Of a DNA stretch of 64,000 nt, positions 18,684-28,429 are shown piece after piece. Where the stretch lies: contig NZ_JAUYWF010000005.1 in assembly GCF_030708455.1 (NCBI RefSeq), positions 124,001 through 188,000 of the forward strand, given 5' to 3'. The stretch's first letter is position 1, and every line of letters starts with the position of its first letter. Made by a program: the position numbers and the translations under genes. The DNA is from Halomonas sp. SSL-5. GTDB lineage: Bacteria; Pseudomonadota; Gammaproteobacteria; Pseudomonadales; Halomonadaceae. The notes beneath the pieces were generated by a model. The model had not been told where the DNA came from. It saw nothing but the letters and a program-made list of their open reading frames with translations, and searched no databases.

Positions 18684-19720
18684 GCCGCCCGCTGACCTTC
18701 AGGATGATGGATACCCACGCCGGCGGCGACGTCAGCCGCATCGTGCTGGGTGGCATCGACGCCCTGCCCGGCGCCACGGTGCGCGAGCAGATGCACTACC
18801 TGCGCGACGACGCCGACGGCCTGCGCAAGCTGCTGCTGTTCGAGCCCTACGGCGTGCCGGAGATGTCGGTGGACCTGATCGTGCCGGCCACGGATCCGGA
18901 AGCCGCAGCGGGCTATATCATCATGGAGGTGATGGGCTACCCCATCTACTCCGGCTCCAACACCATCTGCACCGCCACCGCGGTGCTCGAGGCCGGCATC
19001 GTGCCCAAGCAGGAGGGCGTGCAGCGCTTCACGCTCGAGGCCCCGGCGGGGCGGGTCAACATCGAGGCGAGAGTGGAGAACGGCGTGGTGGAGGCGATCA
19101 CCTGCGAGGGGTTGCCCAGCTACATCGACACCTACCGCGCCTCGATCCACGTGCCGGGTCTGGGCGAGGTGACCTACAGCGTGGCCTACAGCGGCGGCTT
19201 CTATGCCCTGGTGGATGCCACCGAGCTGGGCTTCTCGCTGGTGCGCGAGGAAGAGCGGGCGCTCGCCGACTGCGCCCACCGCATCGTCGAGGCGATCCAG
19301 GCCGAGCGTGGCTTCTCCCACTACACCCTGGGCGACGTGGGCCCGCTGCCCTTCCTGCACTTCATGGGGCCGGTGGAGCAGGTCGCCGACGACTTCTACC
19401 GCTCGCGCTCCACCACCTATGTGCACCCGGGGGTGATCTGCCGCAGCACCACCGGCACCGGCACCTCGGCGCGCCTGGCGCTGATGCGCCACGAGGGCAC
19501 CATCGAGCCTGGCGACAAGCTGGAGACTATCTCCCTGCGCGAGACCGGCTTCATCGGCACCTTCACCGGCACCCACGCGGAGGGGCCCCACACGGTGGTG
19601 GAGAACACCATCACCGGCAAGGCCTTCGTGCTGGCCCACTCGGACATCGTCGTCAACTGCGATGACCCCCTGGTGGAGTGCGGCGGCCTGCACCATATCC
19701 TCAGCGCCCGCCACGGCTGA
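18680..19720 (+). CDS. Proline racemase superfamily protein with non-canonical active site
   Basis: A 346-residue protein of the proline racemase / hydroxyproline epimerase / trans-3-hydroxyproline dehydratase fold (DTHAGGDVSRIV, GTGTSARLALM, GFIGTFTGT). In canonical enzymes two Cys act as acid and base in MCGH and DRSPCGTGT motifs. Here the first site reads YSGSNT (Ser91) and the second CRSTTGTGT (Thr258), and the substrate-binding Asp is Cys254. A dehydratase with Thr at the second site is known in the family, but the Ser/Thr pair leaves the reaction uncertain. It is coupled by ATGA overlap to the upstream dehydrogenase. A specific gene name is not justified. Confidence 0.82.
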   Translation: MSRPLTFRMMDTHAGGDVSRIVLGGIDALPGATVREQMHYLRDDADGLRKLLLFEPYGVPEMSVDLIVPATDPEAAAGYIIMEVMGYPIYSGSNTICTATAVLEAGIVPKQEGVQRFTLEAPAGRVNIEARVENGVVEAITCEGLPSYIDTYRASIHVPGLGEVTYSVAYSGGFYALVDATELGFSLVREEERALADCAHRIVEAIQAERGFSHYTLGDVGPLPFLHFMGPVEQVADDFYRSRSTTYVHPGVICRSTTGTGTSARLALMRHEGTIEPGDKLETISLRETGFIGTFTGTHAEGPHTVVENTITGKAFVLAHSDIVVNCDDPLVECGGLHHILSARHG

Positions 19721-19745
19721 GTCTCACGCAAGCCGCCAAGCCAGG

Positions 19746-19795
19746 GGCGCCGGGGACAAGTCGAAGGGGAGGGTAGGCTTGTCGCCGGAACAGCC
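19746..19795 (-). repeat. Interspersed palindromic repeat, copy 1 (short)
   Basis: A 50-nt copy in the gap between the racemase-family gene and the 134-residue protein gene. Its left end (GGCGCCGGGGACA then GTCGAAG) agrees at 20 of 21 positions with the end of copy 2, and its right end CTTGTCGCCGG also matches. The middle of copy 2 is missing. A second smaller dyad (GCCTGCCCC / GGGGGCAGGC) follows at 19841-19877. Confidence 0.65.
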
Positions 19796-19919
19796 CCGAG
19801 CAATTCTTGTCCTCGCTACCTTGACCGAGACGATTCGCCCGCCTGCCCCTTGAGGCCTCGCGCCAAAGGGGGCAGGCTGGCGCTCATTCCACTTTTCGAC
19901 ACTCCCCCGGAGGCTTCCC

Positions 19920-20324
19920 GTGTCCATTACCAACTTTGCCGACCTGCTCGGCGAGGCGCGCCTGCAGCCCGATGCCCAGCGCCTGCTCTTCGTCTTCACC
20001 CGCGCCGAACTGCCGGACAACCCCACCGCCGAACAGCGCGCCGGCTTCGAGCAGGGCGAGGGCGGTGTGCTCACCCCGGTGCTCTGCGTCGACAAGGCAG
20101 CCGAGGAGCTCACCGACATGCCCGCCCTGGTGGCGGAGTCGCAGAACACCGGGGTGGAGTGGGACATCGTCTTCGTCGGCGCCCTTTCCGGTCGCGGCGG
20201 CGAGGCACCCGCGTCCGAGCAGGCCGAGGCGCAGCTCGAGCGCATGGTGGAGTCGCTGAAGATGGGCAACGTCGACCAGTTCCTGGCGCTGGACCGCCAG
20301 GGCGAGGCGGTACGCATCGGCTGA
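19920..20324 (+). CDS. Conserved protein of unknown function upstream of ahpC
   Basis: A 134-residue soluble protein starting with GTG (SITNFADLLGEARLQPDAQRLL), acidic, without signal peptide or membrane segment. Conserved-looking blocks are LLFVFTRAELP, LTPVLCVDKAAEEL, WDIVFVGALSG and the C-terminal FLALDRQGEAVRIG. Similar proteins are sometimes labelled ribonucleotide reductase subunit alpha, but nothing here resembles a reductase catalytic domain and the length is far too short. Its position directly upstream of ahpCF may indicate an oxidative-stress link. Confidence 0.7.
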   Translation: MSITNFADLLGEARLQPDAQRLLFVFTRAELPDNPTAEQRAGFEQGEGGVLTPVLCVDKAAEELTDMPALVAESQNTGVEWDIVFVGALSGRGGEAPASEQAEAQLERMVESLKMGNVDQFLALDRQGEAVRIG

Positions 20325-20356
20325 CATCGGGGGCTCAGGCCCTGGGCTTCGGGCCC

Positions 20357-20371
20357 ATAGGGTTGAATTAT
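20357..20371 (+). promoter_or_regulatory. Candidate OxyR site upstream of ahpC
   Basis: ATAG-N7-TTAT, with the same ATAGGG-N5-TTATCA pattern seen in the oxyR promoter. It overlaps a perfect inverted repeat GTTGA-ATTA-TCAAC (20362-20375). A TATACT hexamer at 20446-20451 is the best -10 for ahpC. The site therefore lies about 90 nt upstream of the presumed transcript start, further than usual for direct activation. Confidence 0.35.
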
Positions 20372-20474
20372 CAACTCGATGCCACCATTTAATTGTTGCT
20401 ATCAGACGATGCGGGCTACCATGCCTCCCGTATCCGAGACATCCCTATACTAACGTCGAAAGGAGCATTACCGA

Positions 20475-21038
20475 ATGTCCCTGCTGAACACCGAAATCAA
20501 GCCGTTCAAGGCCACCGCTTACCACAACGGCGAGTTCGTCGAGCTGAACGAAGAGCAGCTCAAGGGCCAGTGGAGCATCTTCTTCTTCTATCCGGCCGAT
20601 TTCACCTTCGTCTGCCCCACCGAGCTGGGTGACCTGCAGGACAACTACGAAGAGTTCAAGAAGCTGGGCGTCGAGATCTACAGCGTCTCCACCGACACCC
20701 ACTTCACCCACAAGGCCTGGCACGACAGCTCCGAGACCATCGGCAAGCTGACCTACCCGATGCTGGCCGACCCGACCCACACCATCTCGCGCAACTTCGA
20801 GGTGCTGATCGAGGAAGACGGCATCGCCGAGCGTGGCACCTTCGTGGTCGACCCCGACGGCAAGATCCAGATCGTCGAGCTGAACGCCGGCAACATCGGC
20901 CGCAACGCCGAGGAGCTGCTGCGCAAGGTCAAGGCCGCCCAGTACGTGCGTGCCAACCCCAACGAGGTCTGCCCGGCCAAGTGGGAAGAAGGCGAAGAGA
21001 CCCTGTCTCCGTCGCTGGACCTGGTCGGCAAGATCTAA
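20475..21038 (+). CDS. ahpC: Alkyl hydroperoxide reductase peroxidase subunit AhpC
   Basis: A 187-residue typical 2-Cys peroxiredoxin. The peroxidatic cysteine is C47 in FTFVCPTE and the resolving cysteine is C165 in EVCPAKWE, matching the enterobacterial protein. It reduces H2O2 and organic peroxides and is recycled by AhpF. An AGGAG lies ten nt before the ATG. A terminator-like hairpin separates it from ahpF, giving more AhpC than AhpF. Confidence 0.98.
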   Translation: MSLLNTEIKPFKATAYHNGEFVELNEEQLKGQWSIFFFYPADFTFVCPTELGDLQDNYEEFKKLGVEIYSVSTDTHFTHKAWHDSSETIGKLTYPMLADPTHTISRNFEVLIEEDGIAERGTFVVDPDGKIQIVELNAGNIGRNAEELLRKVKAAQYVRANPNEVCPAKWEEGEETLSPSLDLVGKI

Positions 21039-21079
21039 GCCGGTCCCTGCCGCGAGGCCCCGCCCCGGGCCTCGCCGCT

Positions 21080-21114
21080 GCCCCGGGCACCTTCCCCCGC
21101 CCGGGGCCCCTTTT
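21080..21114 (+). terminator. Terminator/attenuator between ahpC and ahpF
   Basis: A 9-bp GC stem (21080-21088 with 21099-21107) is followed by CCCTTTT. It probably reduces read-through from ahpC into ahpF. Confidence 0.75.
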
Positions 21115-21205
21115 ACGCCTCTCGAGATCCCCTTACGCGCTGCCGATCGGCAGGGTGCGGACCTCTCGTGACCCCCGATTCCCGAACATGAAGGAACACG
21201 CTGTC

Positions 21206-22759
21206 ATGTTGGACGACAATCTGAAAACTCAGCTCAAGGCCTACCTGGCCAAGGTCACCCAGCCCTTCGAGATCGTTGCGTCCCTCGATGACGGCGCCAA
21301 GTCGAAGGAGCTGCACGGCCTGCTGACCGACCTCGTCGGCCTGACCGACAAGATCACTCTCAAGCTCGACGGCCAGGACGCTCGCCGCCCCTCCTTCGCG
21401 ATCAATCGCCCCGGTGAGGAGACCGGCGTGGTCTTCGCCGGCATCCCCATGGGCCACGAGTTCACCTCCCTGGTGCTGGCGCTGCTGCAGATCGGCGGCC
21501 ATCCACCCAAGGCCTCCGATGAGGTGATCGAGCAGATCAAGGGTCTGGAAGGGGAGCTCAACTTCGAGACCTACTTCTCGCTCTCCTGCCAGAACTGCCC
21601 GGACGTGGTCCAGGCGCTGAACCTGATGGCGATCCTCAACCCCAATGTCCACCACGTGGCCATCGACGGCGCGCTGTTCCAGGACGAGGTGAAGGCGCGT
21701 GAGATCATGTCGGTGCCCAGCGTCTACCTCAACGGCGAGCCCTTCGACCAGGGTCGCATGAGCCTGGAGCAGATCCTCGCCAAGGTGGACACCGGCGCCG
21801 CCGAGCGCGAGGCAGCCAAGCTCAACGACAAGACCACCTTCGACACCCTGATGATCGGCGGCGGTCCCGCCGGCGCCGCGGCGGCCGTCTACGCCGCGCG
21901 CAAGGGCATCCGCACCGGCGTGGCCGCCGAGCGTTTCGGTGGCCAGGTGCTCGACACCATGGGGATCGAGAACCTCATCTCCGTGCCTCGCACCGAGGGC
22001 CCCAAGCTGGCCGCGGCGCTGGAGGAGCACGTCAAGGAGTACGAGGTCGACATCATGAATCTGCAGCGTGCGGTCAAGCTGGTCCCCGGTCAGCCGGGCG
22101 AGGCGCACGAGGTGCAGTTCGAATCCGGCGCCAGCCTCAAGGCGAAGACCCTGGTGCTGGCCACCGGTGCCCGCTGGCGCGAGATGGGCGTGCCCGGCGA
22201 GGCCGAGTACCGCAACAAGGGGGTGGCCTACTGCCCCCACTGCGACGGACCGCTGTTCAAGGGCAAGCGCGTGGCGGTGATCGGCGGCGGTAACTCCGGC
22301 GTCGAGGCGGCCATCGACCTGGCCGGCATCGTCGGCCACGTGACGCTGGTCGAGTTCATGGACGAGATGCGTGCCGACGCCGTGCTGCAGAAGAAGCTGC
22401 GCAGCCTGCCCAACGTGGAGATCATCCTCGGCGCCCGCACCACCGAGGTGAACGGTGACGGCAAGCGCGTCAACGGCCTCACCTATGAGGAGCGCGCCAG
22501 CGGTGAGATCCGCAGGCTCGACCTGGAAGGCATTTTCGTGCAGATCGGCCTGGTGCCCAACACCGAGTGGCTCAAGGACTCGCCCATCGAGCTCTCCGAG
22601 CGCGGCGAGATCGTCGTCGATGCGCGCGGCATGACCAGCGTGCCGGGCATCTTCGCCGCCGGCGACGTGACCACCGTGCCCTACAAGCAGATCGTCATCG
22701 CCATGGGCGAAGGCTCCAAGGCCGCCTTGGGCGCCTTCGACCACCTGATCCGCAGCTGA
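21206..22759 (+). CDS. ahpF: Alkyl hydroperoxide reductase flavoprotein AhpF
   Basis: A 517-residue NADH:peroxiredoxin oxidoreductase. Its N-terminal double-thioredoxin domain carries CQNC (C128, C131), and its thioredoxin-reductase-like domain has FAD motif [17 protein letters not shown], redox CPHC (about residue 341), NAD motif [15 protein letters not shown] and the C-terminal [15 protein letters not shown]. The start at 21206 ([14 protein letters not shown]) matches the E. coli N-terminus; the frame is open further upstream but overlaps ahpC. An AAGGAA lies ten nt before it. Confidence 0.98.
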   Translation: MLDDNLKTQLKAYLAKVTQPFEIVASLDDGAKSKELHGLLTDLVGLTDKITLKLDGQDARRPSFAINRPGEETGVVFAGIPMGHEFTSLVLALLQIGGHPPKASDEVIEQIKGLEGELNFETYFSLSCQNCPDVVQALNLMAILNPNVHHVAIDGALFQDEVKAREIMSVPSVYLNGEPFDQGRMSLEQILAKVDTGAAEREAAKLNDKTTFDTLMIGGGPAGAAAAVYAARKGIRTGVAAERFGGQVLDTMGIENLISVPRTEGPKLAAALEEHVKEYEVDIMNLQRAVKLVPGQPGEAHEVQFESGASLKAKTLVLATGARWREMGVPGEAEYRNKGVAYCPHCDGPLFKGKRVAVIGGGNSGVEAAIDLAGIVGHVTLVEFMDEMRADAVLQKKLRSLPNVEIILGARTTEVNGDGKRVNGLTYEERASGEIRRLDLEGIFVQIGLVPNTEWLKDSPIELSERGEIVVDARGMTSVPGIFAAGDVTTVPYKQIVIAMGEGSKAALGAFDHLIRS

Positions 22760-22772
22760 GTCGTGTTCGAGT

Positions 22773-22836
22773 GATCCTGGGGCGCCGAGGCGCCCCTACC
22801 CACAGCGCCCCCGCCGGGAAGACCGGCGGGGGCGCT
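22773..22836. terminator. Double terminator after ahpF
   Basis: A short GGGGCGC/GCGCCCC hairpin is followed by a perfect 14-bp stem with loop GAAGA (22804-22817 with 22823-22836). It lies between convergent genes ahpF and the small membrane protein gene ending at 22850, so it can serve both. Confidence 0.75.
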
Positions 22837-22849
22837 GCATTGTGTGGGG

Positions 22850-23215
22850 TCAGTCGATCAGGCCCAGGAAGGGCAGCAGGGTAAGGGTCAGGATCACCGC
22901 CACCGCCATGGCCACCAGCAGCACGCGCACGGGGTGCTGTCGCAGGCGGCTCCACAGGGTCGGCGCGGCGCCCCGCTCGGCCAGGGCATCGTGCTCCTGG
23001 CGCATCCGCTCGGCCAGCCCCTGCTGGTAGGCATCCAGTGTCTCCCTGGCCGCCGCGTAATCGGTCTCGTCCCGCAGCCAGATGGCCGCGACTCCCAGGC
23101 CCCAGAAGCCGGCCCGGCTCTCGAAGGTGGCGAAGCCCCGCGCCTCGAGCAGGCGGCGTACCTCCGCGGCCTCTTGCTCGGGCACGTTGCCCAGTCGGAA
23201 CAGCAGTGTCGCCAT
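22850..23215 (-). CDS. Conserved protein with C-terminal membrane anchor (DUF6164-like)
   Basis: A 121-residue protein. A cytoplasmic-looking N-terminal ferredoxin-like segment (LLFRLGNVPEQEAAEVRRLL, GFWGLGVAAIWLRD) is followed by a charged helix (residues 60-95) and a single transmembrane segment at the C-terminus (VRVLLVAMAVAVILTLTLLP). It resembles small proteobacterial proteins of unknown function grouped as DUF6164; that assignment is from memory of the motif. It lies 27 nt downstream of the cyclophilin gene on the same strand. Confidence 0.65.
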   Translation of the reverse strand: MATLLFRLGNVPEQEAAEVRRLLEARGFATFESRAGFWGLGVAAIWLRDETDYAAARETLDAYQQGLAERMRQEHDALAERGAAPTLWSRLRQHPVRVLLVAMAVAVILTLTLLPFLGLID

Positions 23216-23242
23216 CGCAGGCTCCCCGGTCTCGGCGCCGGC

Positions 23243-23821
23243 TCAGCGGGACTCGCCGCGCACTTCGGCGCGCTCGATCATGACCGGGGCGTCGGGCACG
23301 TTCTGCATCGGGCCGCGATTGCCGGTGGGCACGCGCTTGATGGCGTCCACCACCTCCATGCCCTCGACGACCCGGCCGAACACCGCATAGCCCCAGGTCT
23401 GGCCCGACTGCTTGCTGACGTGGTCGAGGAAGCCGTTGTCGGCGACGTTGATGAAGAACTGAGCGGTGGCCGAGTGGGGGGCGCCGGTACGCGCCATGGC
23501 CAGGGTGCCGCGGCGGTTCTTGAGGCCGTTGTCGGCCTCGTTCTGGATCGGCTCGCGGGTCGGCTTCTGGTCGAAGTCGGCGTCGAAGCCGCCGCCCTGG
23601 ATCATGAAGTCGTCGATCACCCGGTGGAAGAGGGTGCCGTCGTAGTGGCCGGCCTCGACGTAGGCGAGGAAGTTCTCGACGCTCCGCGGGGCCTGCTCCT
23701 CGTAAAGCTCGATGCCGATGGCACCCTCGCTGGTATGCAGCACCACATCGGGTTCGGTGGACTGGGCCCAGGTGGGGCTTGCCAGGGTGGCGGTGAGCAG
23801 GGCAAGGGCGAGGCGTCGCAT
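23243..23821 (-). CDS. Periplasmic cyclophilin-type peptidyl-prolyl isomerase
   Basis: A 192-residue PpiA-like enzyme with a signal peptide (MRRLALALLTATLASPTWAQ). The catalytic cyclophilin core includes YDGTLFHRVIDDFMIQGGG, GTLAMARTGAPHSATAQFFIN, and the short SKQSGQTWGYAVFGRV loop typical of bacterial forms. It accelerates proline isomerisation in exported proteins. Same strand as the downstream small membrane protein. Its upstream gap holds a 100-nt palindromic repeat. Confidence 0.93.
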   Translation of the reverse strand: MRRLALALLTATLASPTWAQSTEPDVVLHTSEGAIGIELYEEQAPRSVENFLAYVEAGHYDGTLFHRVIDDFMIQGGGFDADFDQKPTREPIQNEADNGLKNRRGTLAMARTGAPHSATAQFFINVADNGFLDHVSKQSGQTWGYAVFGRVVEGMEVVDAIKRVPTGNRGPMQNVPDAPVMIERAEVRGESR

Positions 23822-23936
23822 GGGCAGTCCTTACGGGCAGGTCAGTGGAGTCAGCGCCCAGCATACGGCGCCGGGCGGCGGCTGTCAGCGCTCGCCGTCC
23901 TGGCAGCAGGGTTATCGCAGTAGAAGCACCGCTCAA

Positions 23937-24042
23937 GGCTTTCCCGGCGACAGGTCTTCGAGGGGGCGCTGTGAACCCGTCCCTGGGCGCTACCGATGCC
24001 ATCCCTGGCATAGGACCCCCTCTTCGACCTGTCCCCGGCGCC
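23937..24042 (+). repeat. Interspersed palindromic repeat, copy 2 (full length)
   Basis: About 105 nt with imperfect terminal inverted repeats (left CCGGCGACAGGTC..., right complement CCGGGGACAGGTC...). A small internal hairpin ATGCCA-TCCC-TGGCAT lies at 23996-24011. Both ends recur in copies 1 and 3. It lies between two same-strand genes and fills most of the 239-nt gap. Short TTATCGCAG / CTGCGATAG sequences at 23912 and 24065 may form an outer inverted repeat; the right one reaches into the end of the neighbouring gene. Confidence 0.7.
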
Positions 24043-24060
24043 TTTCGCTATCACCGCAGG

Positions 24061-24615
24061 CTAACTGCGATAGCCTTGGTCCCGGCAGGCCGTGCGGGCG
24101 CGTGCCATCGCCTCATCGGCGCCATCGAGGGCGAAGACCATGAACCAGGGATCGTCGGGGCCGCGCATCAGGCGCAGCCGCAGCAACTCGCCTCGGCGCA
24201 TCTCGTCGAGCAGCAGGGACTGCTCCGGCAGGTCGAACTGCACGTAGAAGCCGCTGTCGCCGCGTTCGGTACGAAACTCGGCCTGGCCCGAGTGGATGGT
24301 CTGCTCGTCGACCCGCAGGTCGGCGGGCACGCGGTTGGCCAGGCGAGTCTCGGGCTGGCGCTCGCCGAGGTCGACCCGCATCTCCAGCCAGGGGGCCTGG
24401 CAGGCGCCGGGGGTGAAGGTGACACCGAAGTGAGCGTCGGCGTAGGTGTTGCCCTCCAGGGCGCGGTAGAGGCGCTGCTCGCCGAGGCTCAGGGTCATCG
24501 ACTGCCAGGCGCCGTGGCGCTCGACCTCGGCGACGTTGAACTGCACCGCGGCAACAGGCCAGGCCAGGGCCAGGCCGACCAGGGCGGCAACGAGACGGGG
24601 AAGGCGAGACGGCAT
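24061..24615 (-). CDS. Exported protein of unknown function
   Basis: A 184-residue protein with a signal peptide (about residues 1-23, ending PVAAVQF). The mature part is beta-rich with two Cys (in PGACQAP and ARTACRDQ) that could form a disulfide in the periplasm. No family motif is recognised. It sits just downstream of nosL on the same strand with a 65-nt gap, so it could be co-transcribed with the nos operon, but nothing else ties it to nitrous oxide respiration. Confidence 0.7.
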   Translation of the reverse strand: MPSRLPRLVAALVGLALAWPVAAVQFNVAEVERHGAWQSMTLSLGEQRLYRALEGNTYADAHFGVTFTPGACQAPWLEMRVDLGERQPETRLANRVPADLRVDEQTIHSGQAEFRTERGDSGFYVQFDLPEQSLLLDEMRRGELLRLRLMRGPDDPWFMVFALDGADEAMARARTACRDQGYRS

Positions 24616-24680
24616 CTAGGGCTCCTCGGGGGACGATGCGCCCGAGGCTAGCACGCCGCCCCCCGTCGCGCAGCTAGGGG

Positions 24681-25256
24681 CTACTGGGAATGCTGCATAC
24701 CACCCATGTCGTCGCCCATCTCCATGGGCATGCCCCCACCGATATCACCACCCAGCTCGCCGCGGCCCAGGCGCCCCAGCAGCTCGAGGTCGATCTCGGC
24801 GAAGGTGACCAGCTCGCCGCCATGCTCGTCGCGAAACGCCTCGGCGTCGGCCTGCTCGGCGAACGAGGCCAGGGTGTGACCCATGCCGCCGCGCTGGTCG
24901 TGACCCACCACGTAGATCGCCTCGCTGGCCAGCACGAAGGCCTCGTCGTCGGGGGTGGCCCAGGGGGCGGCGGCCACGTCATGCACATAGGCGTGGGAGA
25001 CCCGGGTCTCGTTCTCGGGCTGCTTGAGGAAGGCGAACAGGTCCATGGTGGAGCAGAACTTCAGCGCCTCGCCCTGCTTCTCCATGAAGGCCTCGCCCTT
25101 GGGCCCGGGGTGCTCGGTGATCAGCATGCCGCAGACGTGGCAGCTGTCGCCCGCCTCGATGGGCTGGGCGGCGGCCAGCGCCTCGGGTTCGGACTCGCCG
25201 CAGGCGGCGAGCAGCAGGGCGGAAAGCAGCAGCAGTGGGAGGAGCAGTTTTTTCAT
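24681..25256 (-). CDS. nosL: Nitrous oxide reductase copper-accessory lipoprotein NosL
   Basis: A 191-residue lipoprotein: lipobox LLAAC with C19 as the acylated residue, then the NosL copper motif C39-x-x-C42-G-M44 (SCHVCGML), FMEKQGEALKFCST, and AYVHD. NosL delivers Cu(I) for NosZ CuZ assembly. The C-terminal 30 residues are an unusual Gly/Met-rich tail (GGDIGGGMPMEMGDD, then MGGMQHSQ) that could bind extra copper. Last recognised gene of nosDFYL, 39 nt after nosY. Confidence 0.96.
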   Translation of the reverse strand: MKKLLLPLLLLSALLLAACGESEPEALAAAQPIEAGDSCHVCGMLITEHPGPKGEAFMEKQGEALKFCSTMDLFAFLKQPENETRVSHAYVHDVAAAPWATPDDEAFVLASEAIYVVGHDQRGGMGHTLASFAEQADAEAFRDEHGGELVTFAEIDLELLGRLGRGELGGDIGGGMPMEMGDDMGGMQHSQ

Positions 25257-25295
25257 GGGGTCTCTCTACTGGTGAGCTTAGGGGAATCGGCAGGG

Positions 25296-26120
25296 TCAGG
25301 CGGTGCGGCGCCGGAAGCGCAGCAGCGCCAGGCCCAGGGGTACCAGGATCCAGGCCACCAGGATGGCGGTGACCATGGCGGGGCGGAAGGCGCTGCCCTC
25401 GGCGATGGAGGTCAGGCCGGTATAGCTGCGGGCGGCCTCGAAGCCGGCCAGGTTGATCAGCCGGAAGCATTCGGTGGGGTTGAGCAGCAGCAGCCAGGGC
25501 AGCCAGTCGCCCCCCTGTTCGACGCTGACCAGCAGCGCCAGCAACCCCAGGTCGAAGACCAGCACGAACAGGAACCACACGATCAGCGCCAGGCCGGCGG
25601 CGCGGGCCTTCTCGGTGACCCAAACGCTGATCAGGTAGGCGAAGGCGATGAAGACCCAGCCGAGCAGGATGCTGCTGCCGATCAGCAGGCCCATGCCGGC
25701 GGCCAGCTCGGCCAGCGCCACGCCCTCGGCGCCCACCGCGATCACCACCCCGGCGATGGAGAAGCCCAGCGCCGTGGCGGCGGCCAGGATCAGGCCGTGG
25801 CCGAGGAACTTGCCGAGCAGCAGCTGGGTGCGGCTGATGGGATAGGTGAGCAGCAGCAGCAGGGTGCCCGCCTCCTGCTCACCGACCACGGCATCGTAGG
25901 CCAGCAGCAGGGCGATCAGCGGGATCAGGAATACCGCGAGGGTGGCCAGGCTGACCACGGTAGTGGCCAGGGAGGTGAAGCCCAGGCCGCCGCTGGCGGC
26001 GGCACCGAACCAGGCGATGCCCACGGCGAGGAAGGCCAGCACCAGGGCGATGGCCAGCACCCAGCGGTTGCGCAGGCCGTCGCGGAACTCCTTGCCGGCG
26101 ATGGTCAGGATGGCGTTCAT
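25296..26120 (-). CDS. nosY: ABC permease NosY
   Basis: A 274-residue inner-membrane protein with six predicted helices and the family N-terminus AGKEFRDGLRNRWVL. It contains the DAVVGEQEAGTLLLLLTYP segment typical of NosY and related ABC-2 permeases. NosY pairs with the NosF ATPase and the periplasmic NosD to provide sulfur or another component for the CuZ centre. Its start overlaps the nosF stop as ATGA. Confidence 0.96.
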   Translation of the reverse strand: MNAILTIAGKEFRDGLRNRWVLAIALVLAFLAVGIAWFGAAASGGLGFTSLATTVVSLATLAVFLIPLIALLLAYDAVVGEQEAGTLLLLLTYPISRTQLLLGKFLGHGLILAAATALGFSIAGVVIAVGAEGVALAELAAGMGLLIGSSILLGWVFIAFAYLISVWVTEKARAAGLALIVWFLFVLVFDLGLLALLVSVEQGGDWLPWLLLLNPTECFRLINLAGFEAARSYTGLTSIAEGSAFRPAMVTAILVAWILVPLGLALLRFRRRTA

Positions 26121-27057
26121 TCGGCGTCTCCTCGTTGCGCGGGCGAGAGGCCGGCGGAGAAGTGGGTGTAGAGGTGCTCCAGGGTCGGCGGCAGCAGCTC
26201 GATGTCCTCGATGCCGGCGGTGTCGGTGAGTCGGCGCAATACCGCGAGCTTGGCGTCCGGCGGTATCGTCAGCGTGACCTCGTGGCCGTTGACGGGGTTG
26301 GCCGCGATGCGCGGGTCGTCCCAGCCGGCGAGTCGCGCGGCGAGGTCGCCCTTGCCGCCATGGCCCCGGGCGCGCACGGTGATCGGCAGGGCGGCCTCCT
26401 CGCGCAGCTGTGCCAGGCTGCCCAGCGCCAGGCGCTTGCCGCCGCCGAGGATCAGCGCGCGGTCGATATAGGGCTCCACCCCGGGCAGCACATGGGAGGA
26501 GAGCAGCACCGTGCAGCCGCGCTCGCGCAGGCCGCGCACCGTGTCGTAGAAGTCGCGGGTGGCGGCCGGGTCGAGGCCGGTGGTGGGCTCGTCGAGCAGC
26601 AGCAGGCGGGGGTCGCCGAGCAGCGCCTGGGCGAGCCCCAGGCGCTGGCGCATGCCCTTGGAGTAGGTCTTCACCCGGCGGTGGGCGGCGTGGCCGAGGC
26701 CGACACGGTCCAGCAGTTCACCCACCTGGCCGCGATCGACCCGCTTCAGGCGGGCGAAGTAGTCGAGCACCTCCCGGCCGCTGAGCTGCTCGTAGAAGCT
26801 GACGTTCTCGGGCAGGTAGCCCAGGCGGCGACGCAGCGTCTCGGCATGGGCGCCGTCGGGGGCGCCGCCGAGCACCGCCACTTGCCCTTCGCTGGGCGAG
26901 AGCAGCCCCAGGATCAGGTGCATGGTGGTGGTCTTGCCGGCGCCGTTGTGGCCCAGCAGGGCCAGTACCTCGCCCTCGTTCACCCGAAGGTCGAGGGCAT
27001 CGAGGCGCACCAGGCCGCCGTCGCGGCGGGTGACGCCCTGGAAATCGATTACCGCGG

Positions 27058-27061
<4 letters not shown>
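26117..27061 (-). CDS. nosF: ABC ATPase NosF
   Basis: A 314-residue ATP-binding subunit. Walker A GHNGAGKTT, Q-loop GYLPENVSFYEQL (the NVxFYEQ sequence is typical of NosF), signature YSKGMRQRLGLAQ, and Walker B LLLLDEPTTGLD are all present. The start at 27061 overlaps the nosD stop as ATGA; upstream in-frame codons lie inside nosD and are ignored. It works with NosY and NosD in NosZ maturation. Confidence 0.96.
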
Positions 27062-28374
<1,313 letters not shown>

Positions 28375-28386
28375 GCGTCTCTCCAG

Positions 28387-28419
28387 AAAAAAGCGGGGCC
28401 GGGCGTCTGCCCGGCCCCG
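28387..28419 (-). terminator. Intrinsic terminator between nosZ and nosD
   Basis: On the minus strand an 11-bp stem (CGGGGCCGGGC with its complement, loop AGAC) is followed by CTTTTTT. This is the most textbook intrinsic terminator in the window. It should end or attenuate the nosRZ transcript before nosDFYL. Confidence 0.85.
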
Positions 28420-28429
28420 ATGGGTGCTA

